DNA from: Bradyrhizobium diazoefficiens
GTDB lineage: Bacteria > Pseudomonadota > Alphaproteobacteria > Rhizobiales > Xanthobacteraceae
Length of the DNA stretch: 64,000 nt
Assembly: GCF_018129965.1 (NCBI RefSeq)
Contig: NZ_JAFCKW010000003.1
Location: 310,001 to 374,000, forward strand
Reading direction: 5' to 3'
Each line of letters starts with the position of its first letter. Position 1 is the first letter of the stretch. Under the pieces are notes generated by a model. That model searched no databases. It was not told the DNA's origin and saw nothing but the letters and a program-made list of their open reading frames with translations. The translations under genes and the position numbers were made by a program. Shown here in pieces: positions 30,817 through 37,992 of this stretch.

Positions 30817-31824
30817 ATGCCGAGATCGAAACCGCTGATGACCGCATCATCCGGCCCCACCCCTGCCAGCGTCGAATCCGCGCTCCGCACGCTGGAGACG
30901 GAAAGCGGCGGCATCAATGCCCTCGCAGCCGCGCTGCGCGGCCCGCTGGGCGAGACCTTTGCCAAGGCGGTCGACCTGATCCGCAATGCCAAGGGCCGCG
31001 TCATCGTCACCGGGCTCGGCAAGTCGGGCCACATGGCGCGCAAGATCGCCGCGACGCTCGCCTCGACCGGCACGCCGGCCTTCTTCGTGCACACCGCGGA
31101 AGCGGCCCATGGCGACCTCGGCATGATCACCACCGACGACGTGATCATGGCGCTGTCCTGGTCCGGCGAGCAGCCGGAGATGAAGACCCTGGTGAACTAT
31201 TCGGCGCGCTTTGCGATCCCGATGATCGCGGTGACCTCGAACGCGGCGTCCTCGCTGGGGCAAGCCGCCGACTTCGTGATCGAGCTGCCCAAGGCGCGCG
31301 AGGCCTGCCCGCACAATCTGGCGCCGACCACCTCGACCATGATGCAGGTGGCGATCGGCGACGCCATCGCCATCGCGCTGCTCGAAGGCCGCGGCTTCAC
31401 CGCGCTGGAATTCGCGCATTTCCACCCCGGCGGCAAGCTGGGCGCGATGCTGAAATTCGTCCGCGACTACATGCGCACCGGCGCGGAGATTCCGCTCAAG
31501 CCGCTCGGCACCAAGATGTCGGACGCGGTGATGGAGATGTCGGCGAAGGGCCTCGGCTGCGTCTGCATCGTCAACGAGCAGGGCGAGGTTGCCGGCATCA
31601 TCACCGACGGCGATCTGCGCCGCCACATGCGGCCTGATCTTCTGACGGCCTCCGTCGACGACATCATGACGAAAAGGCCGAAGACCGTGCCGCCCTCGAT
31701 GCTCGCCACCGAGATGATCGAGGTGCTCAACACGCGCAAGATCACGACGCTGGTGGTGACCGAGGCCGACAAGGTGGTCGGCATCGTGCACCTGCACGAT
31801 CTGTTGCGCGCGGGCGTGGCTTAG
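30817..31824 (+). CDS. kdsD: Arabinose-5-phosphate isomerase (KpsF/GutQ family)
   Basis: The protein has 335 residues. A SIS sugar-isomerase domain at about 40-195 carries TGLGKSGHMARKIAATLASTGT and HGDLGMI, with LAPTTSTMMQ. It is followed by two CBS domains (MSDAVMEMSAKGLGCVCIVNEQG, IMTKRPKTVPPSM to the end). It converts ribulose 5-phosphate to arabinose 5-phosphate, the precursor of KDO for lipopolysaccharide. The length fits KdsD of enterobacteria (328). ATG at 30838 is an alternative start. It is transcribed divergently from the outer-membrane barrel gene. Confidence 0.92.
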   Translation: MPRSKPLMTASSGPTPASVESALRTLETESGGINALAAALRGPLGETFAKAVDLIRNAKGRVIVTGLGKSGHMARKIAATLASTGTPAFFVHTAEAAHGDLGMITTDDVIMALSWSGEQPEMKTLVNYSARFAIPMIAVTSNAASSLGQAADFVIELPKAREACPHNLAPTTSTMMQVAIGDAIAIALLEGRGFTALEFAHFHPGGKLGAMLKFVRDYMRTGAEIPLKPLGTKMSDAVMEMSAKGLGCVCIVNEQGEVAGIITDGDLRRHMRPDLLTASVDDIMTKRPKTVPPSMLATEMIEVLNTRKITTLVVTEADKVVGIVHLHDLLRAGVA

Positions 31825-31832
31825 TTCCTTCG

Positions 31833-31860
31833 CCTCTCCCCGCGTGCGGGCAGAGAGAGG
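31833..31860. terminator. Hairpin between convergent kdsD and CMD genes
   Basis: CCTCTC pairs with GAGAGG around an inner CCCGC-GT-GCGGG stem. It lacks a clear T tract, so it may be a bidirectional terminator or a short intergenic repeat. Confidence 0.45.
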
Positions 31861-32412
31861 CTACCCGGGAAACCGCGCTGCATTATCCTCCAGCGGCAGG
31901 CGCAGCCCGTTCGCCAGATACGACACCGTGCGATAGAAGCCGCAGAGCAGCATGATCTCCAGGATCTGCGCCTCGTCGTAATGCGCCGCGAGCGCGGCGA
32001 ATTCCTCATCATTCAGCGTCGCACGGTGATGCAGCGCATCGACGCCAGCGATCAGCGCCTGCTCAGCCGGCGACCAGCACGACGACGCGGCGTCGCCCTC
32101 GACGGTCGCGCGTATCTCCTCCGCGGCAAGTTTCGCCGGCCCGGCGAAGATCGCAACATGCACGCCCCATTCGTATTCGCAGCCGTTCAGCGCGCAGGTG
32201 CGGTCGATCACGATCTCGCGCTGGCGCAGCGACAGCGGCCCGGGATCGAGCAGGCCCGCGGCGCTGAATTTTCCCCAGGCGCGGGCATGGCGCGCCATGA
32301 CCCGGAACAGCATCAGCGGCGGTGCACCGCGCATGATGCGGTCGAACTGCGCCTGGATCTCCGGGGGATAAGGCGCCTCGAGCGGCGCGATCCGCGGCAT
32401 GGCTTGCGACAT
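31861..32412 (-). CDS. Carboxymuconolactone decarboxylase (AhpD-like) family protein
   Basis: The 183-residue all-helical protein has DRTCALNGCEYEWGVHV near 70-86, the conserved core of the CMD family branch that has a Cys and His but not the CxxC pair of AhpD peroxidase partners. Members decarboxylate lactones of aromatic degradation or act in peroxide/xenobiotic metabolism. The gene is divergent from an HxlR regulator with two palindromic operators between, so it is probably induced by a reactive compound sensed by that regulator. Its actual substrate is unknown. Confidence 0.82.
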   Translation of the reverse strand: MSQAMPRIAPLEAPYPPEIQAQFDRIMRGAPPLMLFRVMARHARAWGKFSAAGLLDPGPLSLRQREIVIDRTCALNGCEYEWGVHVAIFAGPAKLAAEEIRATVEGDAASSCWSPAEQALIAGVDALHHRATLNDEEFAALAAHYDEAQILEIMLLCGFYRTVSYLANGLRLPLEDNAARFPG

Positions 32413-32423
32413 GGGCAGACTCC

Positions 32424-32465
32424 TTTGCTACAATAATTGTAGCAAAACGCTACACTATCTGTAGC
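32424..32465. promoter_or_regulatory. Twin palindromic operators for the HxlR regulator
   Basis: Two inverted repeats share the half-site GCTACA/TGTAGC: the first has 9-bp arms around ATAAT (32424-32446), the second 6-bp arms around CTATC (32449-32465). Their centres are 22 bases apart, two helical turns. They fill the gap between the divergent CMD-like and hxlR starts. Confidence 0.8.
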
Positions 32466-32484
32466 AAGACACAAGAGGACAGCC

Positions 32485-32808
32485 ATGGCGAAAATGCCAG
32501 CATCGACGGGCACCCGCGGGTCACGCACCGGCCGGCCCATCATGGCCCTGCTCGACCTGCTCGGCCGGCGCTGGTGTCTGCGGATCCTGTGGGAGATGCG
32601 CGATGGCCCCCTCACCTCCCGCGCGCTGCGTACGGCTTGCGACGAGGCTTCGCCGACGGTGCTGCAGGCGCGGCTGACGGAGCTGCGCGAGGCGGGATTT
32701 GTGACGCTGGGTGAGGCCGGAGGCTACGGCCTGACGCCACTCGGTCAGGATTTGTGCGAGACGTTCATGCCGCTGCACAGATTTGCGGAGAGGTGGAAGA
32801 AGTATTGA
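32485..32808 (+). CDS. HxlR-family transcriptional regulator
   Basis: The 107-residue protein is a single winged-helix domain: LLGRRWCLRILWEMRDGPLTSRALR, SPTVLQARLTELREAGFV and a wing GGYGLTPLGQDL. C31 in RRWCLRIL sits where redox- or electrophile-sensing HxlR proteins (YodB, HypR type) often have a reactive cysteine. It probably represses itself and the divergent CMD-like gene through the twin palindromes 20-60 bases upstream. Confidence 0.88.
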   Translation: MAKMPASTGTRGSRTGRPIMALLDLLGRRWCLRILWEMRDGPLTSRALRTACDEASPTVLQARLTELREAGFVTLGEAGGYGLTPLGQDLCETFMPLHRFAERWKKY

Positions 32809-32833
32809 ATACGACGCCAAGCGCTCGGATATC

Positions 32834-32861
32834 CCTTCTCCCCTTGAACAAGGCGAGAAGG
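32834..32861. terminator. Hairpin between convergent hxlR and nfeD genes
   Basis: CCTTCTC/GAGAAGG encloses CCTTG/CAAGG. On the + strand it is followed by AAAT, with no long T tract. It could terminate either convergent gene. Confidence 0.45.
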
Positions 32862-32867
32862 AAATAA

Positions 32868-33311
32868 CTACGCCGCGGCCACCGTCAAATTCGCACCGTC
32901 CACCTGCACCACCTTCACCCGCGTCCCCGCCGGCGTATCGGGGCCGGCGACGCGCCACACGGTGTCGCCGATGCGCATGGTGCCGTTGCCGTCGACGATC
33001 GGTTTTTCCAGCGTGAACTCACGGCCCAGCATCGCTTCGGTGCGCTTGTTGAGGAAGGGGCTGGCGCTCACCTTGGCGTTCGGCCGGGCGAGGCGTCGCC
33101 ACACCGGCACGGCGGCCGCGGCGAAGATCGCGAACATCACGAGCTGGATCTGCCAGGAGATGGCGACGGCGAACGAGATCAGGCCGACCAGCATCGCGGC
33201 CAGCCCGAGCCAGAACAGGAATACGCCCGGCGCCAGCACCTCGAGCCCCATCAGGATGAAGCCGAAGATCAGCCAGTTCCAGGTGCCGAGCGATACGAAC
33301 ATGTCGGTCAT
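32868..33311 (-). CDS. NfeD-like membrane protein
   Basis: The protein has 147 residues. Membrane helices span about 12-75 (WNWLIFGFILMGLEVLAPGVFLFWLG opening). A C-terminal soluble OB-fold of about 60 residues begins near EAMLGREFTLEKPI and contains VWRVAGPDTPAGTRVKVVQVDG. NfeD proteins pair with SPFH/stomatin proteins in the membrane, and that partner is the next gene upstream, 51 bases away. The short form here lacks the N-terminal serine-protease domain of long NfeD proteins. Confidence 0.88.
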   Translation of the reverse strand: MTDMFVSLGTWNWLIFGFILMGLEVLAPGVFLFWLGLAAMLVGLISFAVAISWQIQLVMFAIFAAAAVPVWRRLARPNAKVSASPFLNKRTEAMLGREFTLEKPIVDGNGTMRIGDTVWRVAGPDTPAGTRVKVVQVDGANLTVAAA

Positions 33312-33362
33312 GACGCGACCTCCAACATTTCGCGCAGGCCCTTGGCCGGACCTGCGCTTGAA

Positions 33363-34364
33363 CTATCCCTGCCGCGGCGGCATCGCCGGCGACGTGCTGC
33401 CAGTGGTCGGCACCGAGCCGCGGCGCGCGGCGGCAGCCGCGGATGCCGCACTCTCGCCGAACGTCGCCTTGGCGATCTCGCCGATGCCGGCGAGCGAACC
33501 CAGGATGCTGGTGGCCTCGATCGGAAGCATGATGATCTTCTGGTTCGGCGAGTCCGCCAGTTGCCCGAACGCCTTGATGTATTTGTCGGCGATGAAATAA
33601 TTCAGCGCGGCGACGTCGCCCTTGGAGATGGCCTCGCTGACCATCTGCGTCGCCTTGGCCTCGGCCTCTGCCGACCGCTCGCGCGCTTCGGCGTCGCGGA
33701 AAGCCGCTTCCTTGCGGCCCTCGGCCTGAAGGATCTGGCCCTGCTTGGCGCCTTCGGCGCGCAGGATCTCGGACTGGCGCTGACCTTCGGCGGCCAGAAT
33801 GTCGGCGCGCTTGACGCGCTCGGCCTTCATCTGCCGGCCCATGGCCTCGACGAGGTCGGCGGGCGGCACGATGTCCTTTATCTCGATGCGGTTGACCTTG
33901 AGGCCCCAGGGCGAGACCGCGGCGTCGACAACGCGGAGCAGGCGCTCGTTGATCTCGTCGCGGTGCGACAGCACCTGGTCGAGATCCATCGCGCCCATCA
34001 CCGAGCGGATGTTGGTCATGGTGAGGACGGTGATGGCCTGGGTCAGGTTGGAGACTTCGTAGCTCGCCTTGGCGGCGTCGAACACCTGGTAGAAGGCGAC
34101 GCCGTCCACCGTCACGGTGGCGTTGTCCTTGGTGATGACCTCCTGCTCGGGAATGTCGATCACCTGCTCCATCATGTTGATCTTGCGCCCGACGCGATCG
34201 AAATAAGGCACGATCAGATTGAGCCCGGGGCTCAGGGTCTGGGTGTATTTGCCGAACCGCTCGATGGTCCAGTCATAGCCCTGCGGCACCGTCTTCACGC
34301 CGGCGACCAGCGTGACGATGACGAGCGCAACCAGAACAATCGCAAAAATGTCGAAACCGCTCAT
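33363..34364 (-). CDS. SPFH-domain slipin (QmcA/stomatin family)
   Basis: The protein has 333 residues. One N-terminal membrane helix (residues 2-24) precedes the SPFH domain (VPQGYDWTIERFGKYTQTLSPGLN onward, about 25-190), and a coiled coil rich in Ala/Glu/Arg (about 190-260) leads to oligomerisation. The tail is Ala/Ser/Gly-rich. Paraslipins scaffold membrane microdomains and protease complexes. ATG at 34364 is fixed by GGAGG four bases upstream and by the start of the helix. It forms an operon with nfeD. Confidence 0.92.
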   Translation of the reverse strand: MSGFDIFAIVLVALVIVTLVAGVKTVPQGYDWTIERFGKYTQTLSPGLNLIVPYFDRVGRKINMMEQVIDIPEQEVITKDNATVTVDGVAFYQVFDAAKASYEVSNLTQAITVLTMTNIRSVMGAMDLDQVLSHRDEINERLLRVVDAAVSPWGLKVNRIEIKDIVPPADLVEAMGRQMKAERVKRADILAAEGQRQSEILRAEGAKQGQILQAEGRKEAAFRDAEARERSAEAEAKATQMVSEAISKGDVAALNYFIADKYIKAFGQLADSPNQKIIMLPIEATSILGSLAGIGEIAKATFGESAASAAAAARRGSVPTTGSTSPAMPPRQG

Positions 34365-34427
34365 ATGTCCTCCAAGGCGGGAAAAAGCCGTCTCCCGCGC
34401 TGTCATTGGTCGGGATCGCAACCCCAG

Positions 34428-34457
34428 GGGTTCACAGAGGGTTCACAGGGGTTCAGC
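34428..34457. repeat. Short tandem GGTTCACAG motif, three copies
   Basis: GGTTCA begins at 34429, 34440 and 34450, with GGGTTCACAG shared by the first two. The roughly 10-11 base period equals one DNA turn. It lies in the 253-base gap between the slipin and hemH genes, which otherwise shows nothing. Confidence 0.5.
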
Positions 34458-34617
34458 GGTCACAGGTAACGTCGGTATCGGCGCAATTCTGCACAAGACG
34501 TGCGGTCAGCGGACGTCGCGATTAAGTATTTGCAGGACGCTCTTGAAAGGCGGAGGCCCCAACCTAGCGGCCAAAGTCAGGATTTGAGCCTTAGGCGCAG
34601 GTTCGACGGGATGCCTC

Positions 34618-35655
34618 TCAAATCCAGCCCTGAAGCTCGCGCAGCACCAGGGTGCGGATCACGTCCATGCCGGGCTCGCTGTCGTTGAGGCAGGGAATGG
34701 CAGCGAAATGCTCGCCGCCGTGCTCCTCGAAGATCTCGGCATTCTCCTGCGCGATTTCCTCCAGCGTTTCCAGGCAGTCGGCGGAAAAGCCCGGCGTCAC
34801 CACGGCGATGCTGCGCACGCCTTCCTTGGCGAGGCGCTCCATGGTCTTGTCGGTGTAGGGCTGCAGCCACTCGGCGAACCCGAAACGCGACTGGAAGGTC
34901 AGCAGCAGCTTGGTCTCATCCATGCCGAGCCGGCGGCGCAGCGCCTCGGTGGTGGCGACGCAGTGGCTTTGATAGGGATCGCCCTTCTCGACATAGGATT
35001 TCGGCATGCCGTGGAAGGAGGCGACGATCAGTTCCGGCTTGAACGGCAGCGCCGCGACATGCGTCTCGATCGAGGTCGCGAGCGCCTCGATATAGGCCTC
35101 GTCGACATAGTAAGGCGGCGTCACCCGCAGGGTTGGTTGATTGCGCAGGCGGGCAAGCACGCGGAACGCCTCGTCGCAGACGGTCGCAGACGTCGAGGCC
35201 GAATATTGCGGATAGAGCGGCACGACGAGGATGCGATCACAGCCCTGCGCGATCATAGCCTCGATGCGCGACTGCATCGACGGATTGCCGTAACGCATCG
35301 CCCAATCCACCACGACATGAGAGCGGTCGGACAATGCCGCTGCGAGCTTGTCGCCCTGCGACCGGGTGATGGTCTTGAGCGGCGACTCGTTCTTTTCGGT
35401 GTTCCAGATCTTCAGATAGTCGCGCGCCTTGGCTCGCGGCCGGGTGCGCAGGATGATCCCGTTCAGCACAACTTTCCAGATCAGGCCCTGATCCTCGATG
35501 ACGCGGGCGTCGCTGAGGAATTCCTTCAGATAGACGCGAACCCCCCGGGCATCGGCGGTGTCGGGGGTGCCGAGATTGACGAGGAGCACACCGACCCGCT
35601 GCGCGCCGGGCTGGAGGGCTGGCTTCGGGGTTTCGAGGGGGACAACATTGGTCAT
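34618..35655 (-). CDS. hemH: Ferrochelatase
   Basis: The protein has 345 residues. VLLVNLGTPD begins the fold. The catalytic His lies in VASFHGMPKSYVEKGDPY and the Glu in TPGFSADCLETLEEI; VVPLYPQYSASTSATV is the second signature. It inserts ferrous iron into protoporphyrin IX at the inner membrane, the last step of haem synthesis. ATG at 35655 is preferred over TTG at 35694, since the added residues are non-conserved; no strong ribosome site is visible for either. It is divergent from a MAPEG gene. Confidence 0.95.
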   Translation of the reverse strand: MTNVVPLETPKPALQPGAQRVGVLLVNLGTPDTADARGVRVYLKEFLSDARVIEDQGLIWKVVLNGIILRTRPRAKARDYLKIWNTEKNESPLKTITRSQGDKLAAALSDRSHVVVDWAMRYGNPSMQSRIEAMIAQGCDRILVVPLYPQYSASTSATVCDEAFRVLARLRNQPTLRVTPPYYVDEAYIEALATSIETHVAALPFKPELIVASFHGMPKSYVEKGDPYQSHCVATTEALRRRLGMDETKLLLTFQSRFGFAEWLQPYTDKTMERLAKEGVRSIAVVTPGFSADCLETLEEIAQENAEIFEEHGGEHFAAIPCLNDSEPGMDVIRTLVLRELQGWI

Positions 35656-35738
35656 GGCAGACCGTGGGTTCGCGCGTTGGACCGAACTTGTCAAGATTGG
35701 GCCTGTCTGGCTAGGGTCGGCGTGGCTGGGGAGGAACC

Positions 35739-36137
35739 ATGACGCTGGCGGAATGGTGCGTATTCGGAGCGCTGCTGCTCTATCTCATAACGATCGCCTC
35801 GATCAAATGGATCAGGTTTCGCGGATTCGATAATTCGCGGCCGCGCGACCCGGCCTTCTACGCAGACGCCCTCGCGCAGCGCGCCCTCGGTGCCCACCAG
35901 AACGGCATCGAGACCTTTCCGTTCTTCGCCTTCGCCGTGCTGCTCGCCGAATTCAGGGATTCGCCGCAGCGGCTGATCGACGAACTCGCGGCCCTGTTCC
36001 TGATCGTGCGGATCGCCTATGTGCTGACCTATCTCGGCAACCGCCCGACGCTGCGCTCGATCCTCTGGATCATCGGCTTTGCGATCAATCTCGGGATCTT
36101 CTTCATGCCGCTGCTGAAGCGGTTTTTGCCGGTGTGA
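35739..36137 (+). CDS. MAPEG-family membrane protein
   Basis: The 132-residue protein has four membrane helices. The N-terminal YADALAQRALGAHQNGIETFPFFAFAVLLAEF region holds the family's H-N-x-E-x-x-P motif, with the R-x-x-Y-pattern RIAYVLTYLGNRPTLRS later. Eukaryotic MAPEG enzymes use glutathione; bacterial ones are mostly uncharacterised. It stands alone between hemH and a palindromic repeat. Confidence 0.85.
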   Translation: MTLAEWCVFGALLLYLITIASIKWIRFRGFDNSRPRDPAFYADALAQRALGAHQNGIETFPFFAFAVLLAEFRDSPQRLIDELAALFLIVRIAYVLTYLGNRPTLRSILWIIGFAINLGIFFMPLLKRFLPV

Positions 36138-36150
36138 CGTTCTGTCTCTG

Positions 36151-36212
36151 TCATGTGCCTGACACGGAGCAGCGCACCGTCGAAGGGACGCTGCGCTGCG
36201 CCCGGGGCACGA
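36151..36212. repeat. Palindromic repeat family B, short copy
   Basis: The left end TGTGCCTGACACGGAGCAGC and right end GCTGCGCTGCGCCCGGGGCA form an imperfect hairpin. The right end matches the end of the longer element at 55992-56129 (CTGCGTCCAGGGCACGA), so both belong to one family. It is non-coding, between the convergent MAPEG and NicO genes. Confidence 0.6.
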
Positions 36213-36221
36213 GGGCCCCGC

Positions 36222-37358
36222 TCAAAAACACGTCGTCCGCTCGGCCGCGATATAGCCGAACAGCAGGCCGGCTCCGAACAGCAGCACGAGACAGGCGGCG
36301 CCGAATTCGATGCCGCGCATGAACAGCGCGCCGCCGCCGTCGCGGCCCGCGCTGAGGCGGGCGGCGACGTCCTTGGCGGACACGGCGATGACGGCAATCG
36401 CGGCAACGGTGATCGCGGTGCCAAGCCCCATCAGGAAGGTCGCGGCGATGCCGGCCCAGAACAGCCCCTGGGCGAGCGCGAAAACCAGCACCAGGATGGC
36501 GCCCGAGCACGGACGCATGCCGACGGTCAGGATCGCGGCGAAGCCCCGCCGCCAGCCGCCGGGGCCGGCGAGCTCGTTCGGGGTGGGGCCATGGGAATGG
36601 CCGCAGTGTTCGTCATGAACATGGTCATGAACATGGTCTTGCCCGTGATGGTGAACGGCACGGGCGTGGGCGTGATCGTGGTGATGGTGAGCATGGTCAT
36701 GATGATCGTGGGCATCATGATGATGGTGATGGCCGTGATCGTGATGGTCATGCGGCACGCCGGCGATCGCCGGCACCGGCTGGGCGGCCTGGAGCGCGCG
36801 GAGGAAGGTGCGGCCCTTGAGCCAGACCAGGCGCAGGCCGAACAGGGCGATCAGGCCATAGCTGGCGATCTCGATGGCGCCTTCCGCTCTGCACATCGTC
36901 CTGGCCGTGGCGTTCAGCACCCAGGCCGAGATCCCGACGATCAGAATGGCGACCAGCGACTGCATCAGGGCGGATGCGAACGACAGCACGATGCCGCGGC
37001 GGGCGGTCTCGCGGTTGGCGACGAGATAGGAGGCGATCACCGCCTTGCCATGGCCGGGGCCGGCGGCGTGGAAGATGCCATAGGCAAACGAGATGAAGAG
37101 CAGCGTCCACACCGCCGAGCCGTCGCTCTTGGCGGCGCGGATGGTCGCGGACATCTGGCGATAGAATTCAGACTGTTTTGCCAGCAGCCAGCCGACAACG
37201 CCGCCGGCCTCGGGCTCGCCGGCTGGCGCCGGGCGCGGGGCGCCAAACGGGTTTTGCGCGAAGAGGTCGTGGAGCGCGGCATCGGCCGCGACCACCACGA
37301 TGACAACCGCAGCGCAGGCGAGCAGCCCGCGCGCGAGCGGAGACAGTTGCGGCTTCAA
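36222..37358 (-). CDS. NicO/RcnA-family nickel/cobalt transporter with His-rich loop
   Basis: The protein has 378 residues and six or more membrane helices. The N-terminal AYGIFHAAGPGHGKAVIASYLV motif and the later MRPCSGAILVLVFALAQGLFWAG motif are the paired NicO signatures. A very His/Asp-rich hydrophilic loop lies at about 210-260. The family exports or imports Ni2+/Co2+ across the inner membrane. TTG start at 37358 overlaps the DUF1007 stop by 4 bases (TTGA) and has GGTGG seven bases upstream. It is the third gene of the M3 peptidase-DUF1007-NicO operon. Confidence 0.88.
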   Translation of the reverse strand: MKPQLSPLARGLLACAAVVIVVVAADAALHDLFAQNPFGAPRPAPAGEPEAGGVVGWLLAKQSEFYRQMSATIRAAKSDGSAVWTLLFISFAYGIFHAAGPGHGKAVIASYLVANRETARRGIVLSFASALMQSLVAILIVGISAWVLNATARTMCRAEGAIEIASYGLIALFGLRLVWLKGRTFLRALQAAQPVPAIAGVPHDHHDHGHHHHHDAHDHHDHAHHHHDHAHARAVHHHGQDHVHDHVHDEHCGHSHGPTPNELAGPGGWRRGFAAILTVGMRPCSGAILVLVFALAQGLFWAGIAATFLMGLGTAITVAAIAVIAVSAKDVAARLSAGRDGGGALFMRGIEFGAACLVLLFGAGLLFGYIAAERTTCF

Positions 37359-37987
37359 GGGCAATCCACCGTAATCTTGTTGGCGAACATCATGCCGAAA
37401 TTCGAGTTCTCGCCGTTCATGAAGGTCTGCTCGTTGAGCTTCTGGGCGGTCGCGGTGCCGTCGCTCGGCCGATCGAGCTTCATCTGGCACCCCGCAGGCG
37501 CGCCGATCAGCTTGACCGGATTGTCCTTGGCCATCTGGAAGTCGATGAAGTAGGAGCGGTCGAACACTTCGAGCACCATCTGCCTGGGCTTGACCGGGTT
37601 CTTCAGCGGCAGAGTGAAGTGCAGGGTCAGCACCGTATCCTTGTAATCGAGGAAATAGTCGACCGGCTCCTGGAAACGTTCCTTCTTGCCGTCCGCTCGC
37701 GCAAAGGTGAAGTAGGCATATTCCTTCAGCGACTCGACATTGGTCTGCGCCAGCGGCCCGAGTTCCTCGCGCGTGTAGGCGCCCTTGGTCTTGCTTTCGA
37801 GCCCCTGCACCGCATAGGCCGAGAACATGTCGTCGAAAGTCCAGGCGTGCCGCACACCGGTGATGGTGCCGTCGGGCGCGTAGAGCAGCTCGCTGGTCGC
37901 GGTGATCCAGACATGCGGATGCGCCTGCGCTGCCCCCGCCATGAGCGACAGGCCTGTGGCGAGCAGCAAAGCCAACAGCGCGCGCAT
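37355..37987 (-). CDS. DUF1007 periplasmic protein, partner of NicO transporter
   Basis: The protein has 210 residues with a signal peptide of about 22 residues (ends AQA). The mature N-terminus is HPHVWITATSEL, offering an H-P-H metal site right after cleavage, as is usual in DUF1007. The rest is a beta-rich domain (GVRHAWTFDDMFSAYAVQG, KLNEQTFMNGENSNFG). The family is nearly always encoded with NicO-type transporters, probably delivering or receiving metal in the periplasm. It overlaps the NicO start by 4 bases and follows the M3 peptidase by 5 bases. Confidence 0.88.
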   Translation of the reverse strand: MRALLALLLATGLSLMAGAAQAHPHVWITATSELLYAPDGTITGVRHAWTFDDMFSAYAVQGLESKTKGAYTREELGPLAQTNVESLKEYAYFTFARADGKKERFQEPVDYFLDYKDTVLTLHFTLPLKNPVKPRQMVLEVFDRSYFIDFQMAKDNPVKLIGAPAGCQMKLDRPSDGTATAQKLNEQTFMNGENSNFGMMFANKITVDCP

Positions 37988-37992
37988 GCCCG

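Noticed and set aside
37355..37358. Frameshift between DUF1007 and NicO
   Set aside because: A TTG start with GGTGG seven bases upstream explains the junction, and NicO proteins normally begin with this short basic segment and helix.
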